A DNA stretch of 64,000 nt from Thalassia testudinum (lineage: Eukaryota; Streptophyta; Magnoliopsida; Alismatales; Hydrocharitaceae), in assembly GCA_037157565.1 (NCBI GenBank), contig JAZHRO010000012.1, positions 2,382,501-2,446,500 on the forward strand, written 5' to 3'. Below the pieces are notes generated by a model, which saw only the letters and a list, made by a program, of their open reading frames with translations, was not told where the DNA came from and made no database searches. Shown here in pieces: positions 20,257 to 32,548 of the stretch. Within the stretch, counting starts at the first letter, position 1. Each line of letters opens with the position of its first letter. Position numbers and translations under genes: made by a program.

Positions 20257-21961
20257 TGTTAGTGCTAGAGCACCACGATCGTTTATTTTGATGATAACAA
20301 AACACTTGTATTTGACATTTGCATTTGGAGTCCTAGATTTCAGGTTATTTGCAAATGTATACAAGTTCGAAGGAGATATTCGAGCTCGCATCCATGGCGG
20401 AGCTTGACAGAGGAGAAGGAGCTTCGTGAAGAGCGAAAGTTTGAAGACGAAAGCTTAATGAAGAATAGGATAGATTTCCTTTCATATTGTTCATTGTATT
20501 ATCTTTGTTTTTGTTGCTCTTTATTTCTATCTTAGAATACATGTTAAAGAGCCACAAAGTATCCTTACAGTAGTCCTAGGAACATTTACACAACCCTAGG
20601 ATACTTAGGTTTTCTGTAGAGAACTTAGAAAATCCAAATAGGCTTCAAACTACCCTTTCAGATGTCTAATCTGATAATCAGACGTCTGATAGTGAACTTT
20701 AAGACATCTGAATGTTGAATCAGACATCCAATTACTTAGGCTGACCTTAGAACCTTCTGTCTGTTGTTTTCAAACAATCGATCCTTTAGTCTAGACGACT
20801 TAGAAGACATCTGATGGTTATGTCAGAGATCTAATTAGTTGAACATTGGCTAACAATGTAAACGTTGAGGAAAATGACCTTTAAGCTTCTATCAGACGTC
20901 CGTAGAGGACACCAGACGTCTGATATATGATCGTTGAGCCTCGATTGAGTCAAAATCACCTTTGACAAATGTTCTAGCTGTTTGTGCACTTAAGAATCCA
21001 TTCCTAGCAATTAAATAGGTTTCCAGATGTCTAGACCTAGTGTCAGACTACCTGTATGTCATCTGATTGATTCACACTAGAACCCTGTTTAGCTTTGATG
21101 AAAGTTAGTAAGGGAACCCGTCTAGTATTAGACATCTAACTTAGTTCCCAAACATCTTAAAAAACCTTTCCAGACATCTGATACCTGGACCAAACATCCG
21201 ATGACCCTATTAGAATCATTAATGATTCTGATTGCTACTTGATTTGCGTTGGGATGATCCCCAATGGCTACCTAAGGCTTCCAAAGCCTTCCTAGGCCTT
21301 CCTAAGCCATCTATAAATAGGAGAGGCACCTTACCTTGTAAAGATACACCAAGCAACACTACTTCCACTCACATAGTGTCAAACACTCTCTAGAAGAAGC
21401 TCCAGCTCTCCAAGCCTTGTTCTACATCTAAAGAGCTTCATCTGAGTTACGCACCCACTCTCCTTTCACGATTACGAGAGCGACGAGGTGCCATCGCGTG
21501 GATTACGCACCCGCGTCATCTAGTAGACGCACTTCCACCAAAGGGAAGATATTTTACCTATAGTAGCTAGACCCAATTATTTACTTTGTGGACTCTATAG
21601 GATCATTGTGTTTTATTGTCTTTGGTTGGGTATTCGCATTGCGAATTCCCGTCTCCATCGAGAGACTAAATACTCCTCATGAAGAAGAGGGGTTTGAGGT
21701 GCGCTACCCTCGTATAAAGTAGCGTGGTTGTAAAGAGGATGAACTACCCTTGTTTAAGTAATTCGTATAGTGGATTTGATCGACTCGATCGATCGAGAAA
21801 TCCTAAACCAAGAGGTTTAAGTGGTAGTTTTTACCTGGTTTGGGTTTCCACCTAAAAATCCTTTGTGCATTTGTGTGATTGCCATTTCTGTGAGATTGTA
21901 TATTTATTTCCGCTTATTTTTCGTATCACGCATATCTCACCCTCTCACATAGGGATTTACA
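20257..21961 (+). repeat. 3' LTR of the copia-type element
   Basis: It starts TGTTAGTGCTAGAGC and ends GGGATTTACA before the GTTAG duplication. It has a TATA box near 21310 (CTATAAATAGG) and again numerous CAGACNTCTGA-like motifs (20650-21200). It is 29 bp longer than the 5' copy. Confidence 0.88.
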
Positions 21962-21966
21962 GTTAG

Positions 21967-23146
21967 GTGGCGCCAAGGTAGGGTTCTAGAAGGGGGGTAC
22001 GTGGATGGTGGATGTGGCTTGGAAGGGGTAGTTGCAGGGATGAGATCAAAGGAGAGTTGGCGCCACTTTTATGGGTGGTTAATGGTGGTTTTGGTGCCAA
22101 CTTGGAGGTGACTTTTGGTGGTGGTTGAGGGGTGAAGAGATGTCTATGAGGTGGCGCCAAAAGGAGTAGGGTGGAGCTAGTTTAAGTAGGCTTAGGTAGG
22201 GTTTAGTTGGTGGAGCTAGTTAGGTAGGGTATTAGGGTGATGGATAGCTAAGGGAGCTGGAGCCTAGCTAAGCTAAGCTAGCTTAGCTAGTGGTGGAGTA
22301 GAGGAGTAGGCATCTGGAGCTAGGGTTTGAGGAGTGGAGTTGGACAAAAGAAGTCTATAGCTTGAACTGGAGCTTGCAGCTGTTGAAGAGGGTAGCATGG
22401 AGCTACTTTAGCTAGCTTAGCTTGCTAGTTCTTTGCTAGCTGCTAAGCCAAGCTAAAGTAAGCTAGCTTTTGCTAAAAGGAGTTGAGGTGAGCTGGGTCT
22501 GGTGCTCCCGAAGAGGACCTAGCTAGTTAAGGTAGCTAAGGTAACTTAGCTCAACTAAGTTGAGCTAAACTGAGTCCCCGAGAGCTGAACTTGAGCTTCC
22601 TGAGCTAAGATGAAGTCATCTTCAGCTGGCTGGAGTTGAGTGGAGTTGGATGTAGTTAGTCTTGAGATGAAGTGAACTCCAATCAACTCAGCTGAGCTAG
22701 CTAGAGCTCCCAGTGAACTGATGGGAGTTTAGATGAGCTAGACTCAGCTAATTTGAGCTGGATCTGAGCTGACTTGAGCTAAGGTGAGCTAAGATGAGCT
22801 CTCTTGAGCTGCCATTTAGCTGAGATGAGCTGAATGGAGTTAGGACAAGCTAATCCTAGTTCAAGTAAGATGGATTCCAGCTATGGTGAGCTGGATCAAG
22901 CTGAGTTCTAGCCAGTTTGAGCTTCTCCTTCACCAGTTTCCTTCTTAAGTGCTAGGGTTTTAAGGATCTGACAATCTGTTTATCCCCAACACTCACAAAA
23001 ACACATCAAAAAGACAATAAAAAGTAAAATGCATGCCTAACCTAATTTATGCCTAAATACAGCCCAAATAACCCATTTGCGGAGCAAAATCCTTAGAGCT
23101 AGGTTTGTTTTGAAGCTTAAGAATGATGATAAACTAGCGTTTATCA
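21967..23146 (-). repeat. LTR-B, part 2, with an AGCT-rich tract
   Basis: This completes LTR-B. On the minus strand it begins TGATAAACGCTAGTTTATCA at 23146, an imperfect palindrome. The part from about 22190 to 22920 is unusually dense in AGCT (gagct, agctagct, gctaagct) in a degenerate short-period repeat. No ORF is credible. Total LTR-B length without the copia insertion is about 2.3 kb. Confidence 0.6.
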
Positions 23147-23611
23147 ATCCACCAAAGTCCTGACCGACCTTAAAGGTTGGCCTATCGACCTTAAGAGGCG
23201 GCTGGTTGGTGTTAAGAGGCGACGATATAAGGGGATCTCGGGTGCATCCACCCGAGTCCCGGCTGACCTTAAAAGGTGGCTCGTCAGCCCTAAGAGGTAA
23301 TGATACGAGGGAGCGTTGGGCGTGTCGGCTCGAGTCTCGACCAACCTTAAGGGGTGGCCTACCAGCCTTAAGAAGTGGCTCATCGACCTTAAGAGGTGAC
23401 GATACAAGGGAACATCGGGCGCGTCAGCCCGAGTCCCGACCGACCTTAAGAGGCGACAATACAAGGGAACTTTGAGTGCATCCGCCCGAGTCCCAACCGA
23501 ACTTAAGAGGTGGCTTGTCGGTCTTAAAAGGCAACTTGTCGACCTTAAGAGGAGATGATACAAAGGAATGTCAGGAGCGTCCGCCCGAGTCCCAGCCGAC
23601 CTTACAGTCAA
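23147..23611 (-). repeat. 99/21-bp minisatellite, segment 3
   Basis: This is the third part of the array. Unit lengths vary by whole 21-bp blocks (for example 57 bp near 23415-23471, equal to 99 minus two 21-mers), so the minus-strand frame stays open from 23611 to 23144. The repeat peptide has cores such as GTRADAPDVPLYRHLLR and SHFLRLVGHPLRL. Whether this was ever translated is unknown. Confidence 0.8.
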
Positions 23612-24922
23612 TACTTGTACCTGCTATCCTCATGTGGCAGCTTGCTGGATGAGAGTACAATGTGAGCATCAACGTTTGTGAGTGAGGGCCGGCTATCGCA
23701 GAAGATGGGTCTTTATCTTCTCTATGACAAGGCTGGCCATCATTTGCAGTTGCGATGATGCGAGCGCCTCAGATGCCGAGGCTAGCATTAACGGAAATGC
23801 CCTTCATACGACGAGAGATACGCGCATATGGGTTACTCAGTGTGGGCCACCCTTAAGGGGTTAATCTGTCACTGCAAGGGCACCGGGGGGGAACGGTTTC
23901 CCTTGGGACTTTAGAGGGATGGAGGTTCATTCCAACCTCGACGAGCCCGGTAGCATCGTGAAGAAAAAGAAAGAGTGGGGGGATTGCCACAACTGGAAAG
24001 TCTGGCTATGATTCCAAAGTCGCTCGACAAGTCTGCCAGGTTTGCCCCTGGCTAGATTGCACGAACTTAGTTTCCTCTTCTTTGTTGAAACCTCCCAGGT
24101 CACTCTGATTCAGTCCTGAGGGGCTTACACCAGGCTCCCATGCGTCGTTCTCGTACTTTGATGAGGTCAGGTAAGCGTTAGGAGGATCTGGCGGCGGTTG
24201 TATACTGGGGGTCAACCGGCTAGGCTGCCTAGTGCTATCATCAACCTGGCCATCTTAAGTGTAGTAGCCTGGTTGAGGTGCCCGTCCCCGTTAAAGTTGG
24301 ACTGAGGAGGGTCGCTCTCTCCCTTTGGCCTCTCCCCTTGATTGCCAAAGGCCCATGGTTGGAATGGCCGATAGGGGGATGCGAAGCACCGTCACCAGAG
24401 GGATGAAGGCACTATGGGCGTGCCAACCCAAATGGGGTGGCTTGCTAGCTCCGAAGGCTAGCCAAACCTTTGTATCCAGAGGTGAGAGTCCTGGAGCACT
24501 GCAGGTGTCGCCGCTAGAGGTCCATTATGCTGGTTGTCAACTTGTCTCGGGCGACGTCACTTCCGGGGGTTTCCTTGGCTTCTATGCTAACTCACCTGGT
24601 TGGACAGAGGTGAAGGCCTCGGGTAACATGAGCATCCCGGCATAGATTTCTACCTGGTCCAAGGCCATGGGAGTGCATTCTCCAAAGGGTTTGGATTAAA
24701 GCTACCCTCACGAGGGGAGCTTTGCCGAAACAAGCCTTGACACCTTGCCGAATAAGGCAGGGAGGCTGTTGTCCATAATGCCGTGTGCTTGATTATGCCC
24801 TTCTTACCCTAATTGAAGATTGAGGGGAGATACTTGGGAGAGCCAATTCAGAAGGAATGGCTCATTTGCCTGGGGCGACGTCGATCCTAGGGTCACCTTG
24901 ACCTCTATGTTGACGTAGGGTC
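23612..24922 (-). mobile_element. Internal non-coding sequence of the outer element, segment 2
   Basis: No recognisable protein. The text around 24600-24640 ('ctcgggtaacatgagcatcccggc') recurs, after removing E2, at the junction 24920/32549 ('ctcgggtaatgtgagcatcgcggc'), pointing to a diverged repeat of a few hundred bp. This is probably the leader or other non-coding interior of the minus-strand gypsy element. Confidence 0.4.
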
Positions 24923-24927
24923 TCGGG

Positions 24928-26623
24928 TGATGTAAACACGTTTATATCACATAAACCGTCTATTTTTGAGTGTTCTTAGGCATATAGTTGCATCATACAT
25001 TATAAATATTGCATAACATGAATCATCATGCATTCAAGTCAAATTATACAAATTGTATAGTAATTTCTTCTTTTTGGTGGTCAGGGACAGGCAATATTTA
25101 ATCGAGGCCTCGGATTGAAGATCCAACCATACGGATTTGATCAGGGCGATGATCAGAGTTCAACGACTCCAAAATCGCCCTGATCGGACTTTCATACCAT
25201 CAGATATAATCCGAGGAAGATCAGAGATCAAGGGCAAAGATGATGTCAATCCGCACTTAAATTAACAAATCCGATCGCACGGATGGGTTTGGATCGACGA
25301 TCGCAGCCCAACGGCACGAAAATCGATCTAATCCGACATCCGTAACACCATCCACAACGCATAGAAGATGGATGGCCAAGATGGCGCCACGTGGTGCCAT
25401 CTCGACTGCCCAAACCAACCCAGCTAACTTGGCAAGGACCCACCGCACCTTCTCTCAACTCAAACATGCGATTGATCTAGCTGTTGGATTTCCATCCAAT
25501 GGTCACGGTCGCGTGTGCACAAAATCAACCGCGTGCCTCAAAGGTATGCGTAGAGCAGCAGACGGAGGTCTTCTCGCGAAGAAGAGACGTGGGTTTGAAG
25601 CCCTGCACGCCTCAAATCAAGGCGGAATTGCAGGAGCGGTCGATTTCGATCGTTGGATGCGGCTCGAGCGACTGGGATGTAGGCCACGTGGCGCACCCAG
25701 ATGCGAGGAGCGTTGCATGCACGATCAGATGCACATACGAACAGCCGATCGCATGCACAGGTGCTTTTAATATGTCTGATCTCGCGATCGGATGGCTGAG
25801 AGTGAGTAAACGTGCGTATACGTTGAGGCGTGGGGAGAAGAAGAGATGCGGGCGGGCACACGCACGTCGCCCACGTTTAGGGCTTTAGTGACGAATAAAT
25901 CTGTCACTAAAGAACCCTATATTAATGTTTTAAGGATAAAATGACCTTTTTGCCCCCAACCTCCACACCTATAAAAAGGCCCACGCCCCCCACATTTGAT
26001 TCATCCCTTTGCCTCTCTCCCTCTCCAAAGCTCTAAAGAAGCATGTCCCAAACCCAGATGCTCCTCTAGAGTTAAAATCAAAGTTTTCTCACCCCCATTC
26101 TGGAAGTGGATCTCACGACGACGATGCCCTGCCTTGCCCCTGGTTCTTCTTGCTTCGTTCTCCGTCTTCAGTCTTCACCCTCCATCTTCCAGGCATCGCC
26201 CCGTCAGCTCATCCTCCAAGCAGCCGTCGAGGAGGATAACTTCTCTCCACTTTCTCTTTATCGCTTTCTAGAGTATATTTTTATGCTTTCTAGCTGTAAT
26301 ATTTCTTGCTTTCTAGCTGCAATATTTCCCTCTTTCTAGTTGTAAAAAAATTATCCAGGTTATAAAGTGATTGTTCTCTTTCTCTATCTCTCTCTCTCTT
26401 AGTGTTAATACCAAATCCATTGTGATTATCCCACTTTGTAGACAAAAACAACAAAAAAAAATAATCACCGATTTCAAATCGACGTAGCCTCCCTGTGTTC
26501 GACTCGAAATTTCTTTTCAAATTTTGGTAAAATTTATTTATTGAACGGATTTCTTCGCAAATCACACTACAACGACGAGTTTTCAAAACTCAAACCTTTT
26601 TGCGTAGATTTTTCAACCCAACA
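24928..26623 (+). repeat. 5' LTR of E2
   Basis: It starts TGATGTAAACACG and ends ACCCAACA. It shares with E1 the first ~130 bp, the G-box palindrome (25380-25401), the U3 hairpin (25884-25912), the TATA box (CTATAAAAAGG, about 25970) and U5 (GCCTCCCTGTGTTCGACTCG, about 26488). In this copy both boxes of the tRNA-like module are mutated (TAGAGCAGCAG, GTTTGAAGC). Confidence 0.88.
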
Positions 26624-26626
26624 TTT

Positions 26627-26644
26627 TAGTGTCGTTGCTGGGGA
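26627..26644 (+). other. E2 primer-binding site (decayed Asp-tRNA type)
   Basis: TAGTGTCGTTGCTGGGGA differs from the E1 site TGGCGCCGTTGCCGGGGA at four positions, all C-to-T or G-to-A. It lies 3 nt after the LTR. Confidence 0.85.
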
Positions 26645-26782
26645 GGTGACGCTCTTTGATTCTTCGCATTTTCTGACTTACTTATCTTTTACCTCACTTC
26701 TCTCATTTCTTATTGTGATTGCAGGTACTCTCTCGAGATGGGCAAAAGCGGTAGATAGGAGTAAAGTGCTGTTGAAGGATCT

Positions 26783-27778
26783 GTAAGTTTACCCCCACCT
26801 CCCACCCACTAATTTTCATTCTACCACGTAATAACACAAACAAAAATCAACATAGGTGTTCTTATAAACTCTAAGGTTAGTTTTTGATTGTTTGTTTGTC
26901 ACCTCCACCCACCTCACCCTCTAGATATAAAAGAAAAAAATTAAAAAATCTCACAAAGGCACACAACCTCTTCTGATTTTCAAACTCAACCGATAAACCG
27001 ATCTTTGGAACTAGTACACACATCCAAACACATAATCGAGTATAAATCAGATTAGGTAACCACTTGTGTACCTAACTTAGTGGTACATTAAGGCCAATTG
27101 TTTGAGTTGTTTGGGCCGCATCACTCCATTTAAAATCAACGCATCAAGTAACTTCCCCTTAAGGTTTACAATTAAGGTCAATACCAGGCACTCCACTTTA
27201 CTTTTGATTTGAAAAGGAAAACATCTTCACCAGTGTTTTGAACATCTAGTTTGCCTCTTGAACTTGATTGAACCCACCTAATTCTAAACCCTAAAAGCTA
27301 TTAAGCAAGATTTAAACCCTAAAATTCTCCACATCTAAAAATAATCTTGCTTGAAACCACTAGTTGTGCACGCACACACATATCAATCAATCATTAAGGG
27401 CACAACCCAAATAAAGGGTCCATCACATTCTAAAGCACATTCAAACCTAACCCTAATTAAAACAGAATAGGCGTTGGCCTTAAGGATTGGACTCGCTCTT
27501 CGAAGCCCAGATTGAGATTATTTTCGATTAGTTTGTTTCTACCATTCAATCTGATGCCAGCTAGGGGAGCAAAATCAAACGATCGCAACTGGGTGGTACA
27601 CTAGGTACCGAAGGCGTAAGCCAAAGGAAGAACCTTCTCCCCAACCCTTCCCTCTAACTAGTTGGATTAACTAGAAAGAAGTAGATCAAATCGTTTCTTT
27701 ATCTCAGGACGGGTTCTGGGAGTCTGTAGGTCTTTAGGCTAGCCCACTTGAGGACAAGTTTAATTGTTTGTATTGTAG
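26783..27778 (+). other. Candidate leader intron of E2
   Basis: The donor CT|GTAAGTT and acceptor TTGTTTGTATTGTAG|G occupy the same positions as in E1, giving 996 bp. The interior is AT-rich and aligns with the E1 interior (for example 'ttgtttgagttgtttgggccgca', 'aggattggactcgctcttc'). Confidence 0.5.
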
Positions 27779-27804
27779 GGCGCCTTTCTTCCTCCTATTC
27801 TATC

Positions 27805-29470
27805 ATGGATCCTTCCACACCCTATCCGTACTTCAACTCCTACCCTCCTACCACTACTTATTCCCAAAATGATTATTATTCAAACCAGACTTATTATCAT
27901 CCATCTTCTAGTTGGGATAATCCTGATTGGGAGTATAGTTTCGGATCTCCGTGTTTAGGGTCTAACCCTGGACACCATGATCTTGATTCTTGTCCTTCTC
28001 CGAGCTACATCGATTATAGATCATCACCCTCATTTGGATAACCTAATATGATCTACAATCAAGAAGGATATGCTAATCCTTACCCTTCCTCAGATTATAC
28101 TGCGTATAGGTCATCACCCCTGTTTGAACAACCCAAAATGACATATTATCAGGGAGGGTATCAAGAACCTCAATTTGTTAACTCCCTTGCACTGAACCCA
28201 AACCCACCCAACCCTGAACCAAACCATTTGGTTCAGGTTAACCAGGTTTAAGATAAGGTGTTGGCTAACTTAAGGAATACCATACAATCTTTAGAAGCTC
28301 AGCCAACACCTTGTCCTAAAAAATTAGAGCACCTGATTGAAATGATTAACGATCTTAACAAGTATCTGTTGGATTGGCTCTAGGATGTTAAGGATAAGGG
28401 CCCGGGTGAGTTTTTACTTGGAAAGTTATCGAAATTGAGGATGAGATCTGTGATTGCTCTAGTTCAAGCTTGAGAGGATTCCCAGGATGAACCCCTAATA
28501 GGAGAGCCGATGTCAGAGTCCGCTCAGGCACCTGTAGGGGGGACATGTTTTACGAGACCAGGATTAACCAGGTTGTTCTAGAGCAATCACATAAGGATGA
28601 ACTGATTTCTTTACTTGAGATCCCTGAGCCGGGGTACGAGGAAACGTATGTCTCCATGGAACAGAAAGTGATTGATGATTTTGAGACATACATTAATGTG
28701 GATTTAGAATTCTTTGATTCTGAAGGTGAAGAATCATTATGCGAAGTCTCACATGAGTTTACAGAACACAATTTCAATGAGACGACTGGGCCTGAGGAAT
28801 TCGATTAATCATTTGGTGGTCCTAAAATTGAGGAATATGATCATGTTGGGGCTCACATGGCAAATTCAGATCCTTACTTTCTGAAGGATTCAATTCAAAG
28901 CCCCAATCCTCAATCACAACCCATTGAGCTTCTTAAAGATTTTGATTTTGAAATCACTAAACCCAAGTCCATTCTGATTCAGTCACATCTTTTAGACTTG
29001 GAAAATTCAGATGGGGTATTTAATATACAGGAGGTCCCAGAATTTGAAAGTCTGAATGAGGAGGATAGGAGTTAGGGAATATTAATTTGGGAAGCTAACT
29101 CTGGAGGACGCATAAGATCGAGTCTAAGGGTGCCTATTTGTCTAAAACTACCAATTCTCTACCAAGACCCTAATGACATCTTTGATTCTGTGGATGTCCA
29201 ACCCAAGCACGCATTCATTGATTACCCTTTTGAGCTTAATTTCTCTGGAATCTGACTTTTTTGTCTTTGGTTGTATCCTCACAAATCGCAAACCCGACCT
29301 CACTTACATACTGATCTTAAGTTTTGGATAATTTTTATCCAGAGCCTTAGATATACTCGACCATGGGGTATGAGTCTGCACCACAATCTGGTCCACATTT
29401 GTGGACATCTACTAGCATGTCCTAAGGTGAATCTTTTTATTCTAATGCTGACCTACCTGTGAATTCTTTA
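27805..29470 (+). pseudogene. Broken E2 copy of the E1 unrecognised ORF
   Basis: It starts MDPSTPYPYF at the position equivalent to E1 MNPSTYF and remains alignable to about 29470. It is interrupted by in-frame stops near 28039, 28248 (QV*DKV where E1 has VQDKV), 28381 (WL*DVK where E1 has WLQDVK), 28470 (Trp to TGA), 28806 and 29071 (Trp to TAG), and by a small deletion near 28540. Most stops fit C-to-T or G-to-A change of CAA, CAG or TGG. Conserved parts include the Tyr/Pro/Ser-rich N-terminus, the helical block, the acidic middle (PGYEETYVSMEQKV) and the hydrophobic C-terminal region. Confidence 0.85.
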
Positions 29471-30859
29471 TTTCTTCTTCTTTGTATAATGTGCCTAGCT
29501 GAAAGCACTAAATTCAGCATGTATACAGTTTCTTTTTCATCTCGGAGCCAACCTATTATTCACGCAATTTAGGTGCTTTTTACTCTACTCCACTTTGTTT
29601 CATATCTTTTTAATGCAATGAGGACATTGCATTAGATAAGCAAGGGGTGGATATCATTATCTGAATCATCTCGTTAGCTCCATTGATTCTTTTTATTTTC
29701 TTTTTATTTTTGAAAAAAATTATGAAATTAGGAAAGAGAACTTGGGCTTTAGAAAATTTTCAATCTTAGGGAATAAAACCGTATGACTTGAACACTTAGA
29801 CCCTTCAAATCTTCAAGCTTAATCAGCCCGTGTGTCCACTAAAATGTGGATTTGTTTCTCGAGTCCTCGCCAGTCTAAATATATTTCAAATTGGTTAAAT
29901 AAGTTGGGGTGATAAAAACATGACTTATCAACCCATCCTCTGATTTGAGGGAATTTTAAGTCTAAGAATCTACACACTTTTCGCACTGACTCGCTGTTCG
30001 ACGGTTTTAATAGAAATTTGGTAGCTAATGAACCTTCTAGGGTGGTATGGCAGGCAAGTTATCATGGGTAACAGCCATTGGTAGGTTGTCTAGAGCCCAG
30101 TCATACGACCATTCTTTTCCTGCTGCCTTTACGTAAATCTTAGAACAAAAAGAAAAGAAAAAGAAAATCCAAAAAGAAAAGAAATAGAAATAGAAAAGGA
30201 GAAAAGAAAAGAAAAAAAGAAATAAGCCACACTTCACCGCACGAGTATGGCTGGCAAGTTATCATGGGTAACAGCCCATTGGTAGGTTGTCCAGATCCCA
30301 GCTCAAGAAATGCACATTTAATTCCAAACACTTAGCAAGAAGTGGAGAAGTAGAATAACCGAGGAGATATACACTGGGTTCGCCCTTGTGTTAACCCCAT
30401 AAAAATAAAAGTAGGGAGAAAGCTACCTGTCGAATAGATACACCTTTAAGCAGAATTCTTTTTTAAGGTCACCTAGGGGTGTAGAAAGCCGAAGTCCATT
30501 CTAATTACCGATCAATGAGTCTATCACATTCACGAAAAGATGCTTATAACTTAGGGTTCTCATCGAGTCTTGGGTGGGTTGAGTGGCCGTAGAAAGCTGC
30601 TCTGAAACCCTAAACTCAAAAATCCAAAAAAAATTAGAAAAGAAGAAAATAAGAAAAAGATCCTTCTTTGAATAAGGTGAGGGCTTGAGGTGGTCTAAAT
30701 TTTAGCAGACACTCAGGCACTATTATATCTCTGTAATTCAGGTCTTAGTTGAAATCTCTAAGTGTTGAAAAATAACTATTGCCCAAGAAATTTGACCTAA
30801 TTCTCTTATAAATAACATGTAGTTTTGCCAGAGACTAGCAAAAGATAGGCATAGGGGTG
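29471..30859 (+). other. E2 3' non-coding region and polypurine tract
   Basis: It aligns with E1 12000-13412. The 'gtatggc(t/a)ggcaagttatca' block occurs at about 30044 and 30246, 'gagatatacactgggttcgcc' at about 30364, and 'ctagcaaaagataggcatagggg' at about 30834-30857. The 30040-30330 minus-strand frames arise from an A/G-rich tract and are not genes. Confidence 0.75.
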
Positions 30860-32543
30860 TGATATAAACACGTTTATATCACATAAACCATCTATTTTTG
30901 CATGTTCTTAGGTATATAGTTGCATCATATATTATAAATATTGCATAACATACATCATCAAGCATTTAGGTCAAATTGTACAAATTGTATAGTAATTTCT
31001 TCTTTTTGGTGGTCAAGGACAGGCAATATTTAATCCGGGCCTCGAATTGAAGATCCAACCATACGAATTTGATCAGGGTGACGATCGGAGTTCAACGACT
31101 CCAAGATCGCCCTAATCGAACTTCCGTACCATCAAATATAATCCGAGGAAGATCAGAGATCAAGGCCAAGATGGTGTCAATATGCACTTTAGATGACAAA
31201 TATGACCGCACAAATGGGTTTGGATTAACGATCGTAGCCCAACAACGTGAAAATCGATCCAATCCGACATCCATAGCACCATCCACAACACATAGAAGAT
31301 GGACGGCCAAGATGGTGCCACGTGGCACCATCTCAGCCGCTTAAATCGACCTAGCTAACTTGTCAAGGACCTGCCACGCCCTCTCTCCTCAAACGCGGGA
31401 TTGATCTAGGCTGTTGGATCGCCATGCAACGGCCAAGGTCGTGTGTGCACAAAATCAACCGCGTGCCTCAAAGGTGCGGGTAGCGCAGTAGACGAAGGTC
31501 TTCTTGCGAAGAAGAGGCGCGGGTTCGAAACCCCTTACACCTTAAATCAAGGCGCGAGTGAGGGAGCAGCCGATTTCGATCGTTGGATGCAGCGCGAGTG
31601 GCTGGGATGCGGGCCACGTGGTGCACCCAGATGTGAGAAGCGCTGCACGTGTGATCAGACACACATACAAATGCCCAATCGCACGCACAAGCATGATGAA
31701 GGCACGGGCGCGATGGCTTTTAAGCCATCCGATCTCGCGATCGGACAGCTGAGAGCACTCAAATATGCATATATGTTGAGGTGCAGGGAGAAGAAGAGAC
31801 GTGGGCGGGTGCACGCATGTCGCCCACGTTTAGGGCTTTAGTGACGAATAAATACGTCACTAAAGACCCCTATATTAATGTTTTAAGGATAAAATGACCT
31901 TTTTGCCCCCAACCTCTATACCTATAAAAAAGCCTATGCTCCCCACATTTCATTCATCCCTTCCTTCACCTCTCTCACTCTCCAAAGCTCTAAAGAAGCT
32001 TGTCCCAAACCCAGGATGCTCCTCTAGAGTTAAAATCAAAGTTTTCTTGCACCCCATTCCAGAAGTGGATCTCACGACGATGCCCTACCTCACCCCCGAT
32101 TCTTCCTGCTTCGTTCTCCATCTTCTATCTTCGTCCTCTGTCTTCTAGGCATCGCCCCGTCTAGCTCATCCTCCAAGCAGCCATCGAGGAGGATAACTTC
32201 TCTCCACTTTCTCTTTATCGCTTTCTAGAGTACATTTTCTCACTTTCTAGTTGTAATATTTCCCATTTTCTAGTTGTAAAAACATTATCCAGATTATAAA
32301 GTGATTATTCTCTCTCTCTCTTAATGTTAATACTGAATCCATTGTGATTATCTTGCTTTCTAGACAAAAATAACAAAAAAAATATAATCGTGGATTTCAA
32401 ATCAACGTAGCCTCCCTGTGTTTGACCCAGAATTTCTTTTCAAATTTCGGTAAAATTTATTTGTTGAATGGGTTTCTTTGCAAACCACACTACGATGGGT
32501 TTTCAAAACTCAAAACTTTTTGTGTAGATTGTCTGACCCAACA
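30860..32543 (+). repeat. 3' LTR of E2
   Basis: It runs from TGATATAAACACG to GACCCAACA. It has the perfect palindrome at 31311-31332, the tRNA-like module at 31473-31541, a hairpin near 31834-31864, a TATA-like CTATAAAAAAG (about 31922) and U5 'gcctccctgtgtttgacccag' (about 32410). Confidence 0.88.
31473..31541 (+). promoter_or_regulatory. tRNA-like module in E2 3' LTR
   Basis: The best-preserved copy. A box TAGCGCAGTAG at 31481-31491; B box GTTCGAAAC at 31523-31531. Between them TCTTC-TTGCGAA-GAAGA forms a 5-bp stem with a 7-nt loop like an anticodon arm. The outer ends GGTGCGG and TTACACC pair at 6 of 7 positions counting G-T, like an acceptor stem. The D arm is poor. This is a tRNA-like relic rather than a functional tRNA gene. 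Confidence 0.5.
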
Positions 32544-32548
32544 TCGGG

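Larger units (their letters stand above)
17059..21961 (+). mobile_element. Non-autonomous copia-type element lacking pol
   Basis: 4903 bp, with LTRs at 17059-18734 and 20257-21961, an exact TSD GTTAG (17054-17058 and 21962-21966), an initiator-Met-tRNA primer site and a polypurine tract (CACAAAGGGGGTGA, before 20257). The 1.5-kb interior holds only a gag-like relic; protease, integrase, RT and RNase H are absent. It is therefore an internal-deletion derivative. The LTRs have diverged clearly, so the insertion is older than E1. Confidence 0.92.
24928..32543 (+). mobile_element. E2: older non-autonomous Athila-like element
   Basis: 7616 bp with LTRs of 1696 and 1684 bp and an exact TSD TCGGG (24923-24927 and 32544-32548). 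It has the same plan as E1: primer site, leader intron signals, one ORF now broken by many stops, a long 3' region, and the polypurine tract 'gcaaaagataggcatagggg'. Its LTRs differ from each other much more than those of E1, so it is older. No gag or pol is visible. Confidence 0.92.

Noticed and set aside
30037..30331. Phe-rich minus frames that look like membrane proteins
   Set aside because: Produced by an AAAGAAAAG tract in the E2 3' non-coding region.
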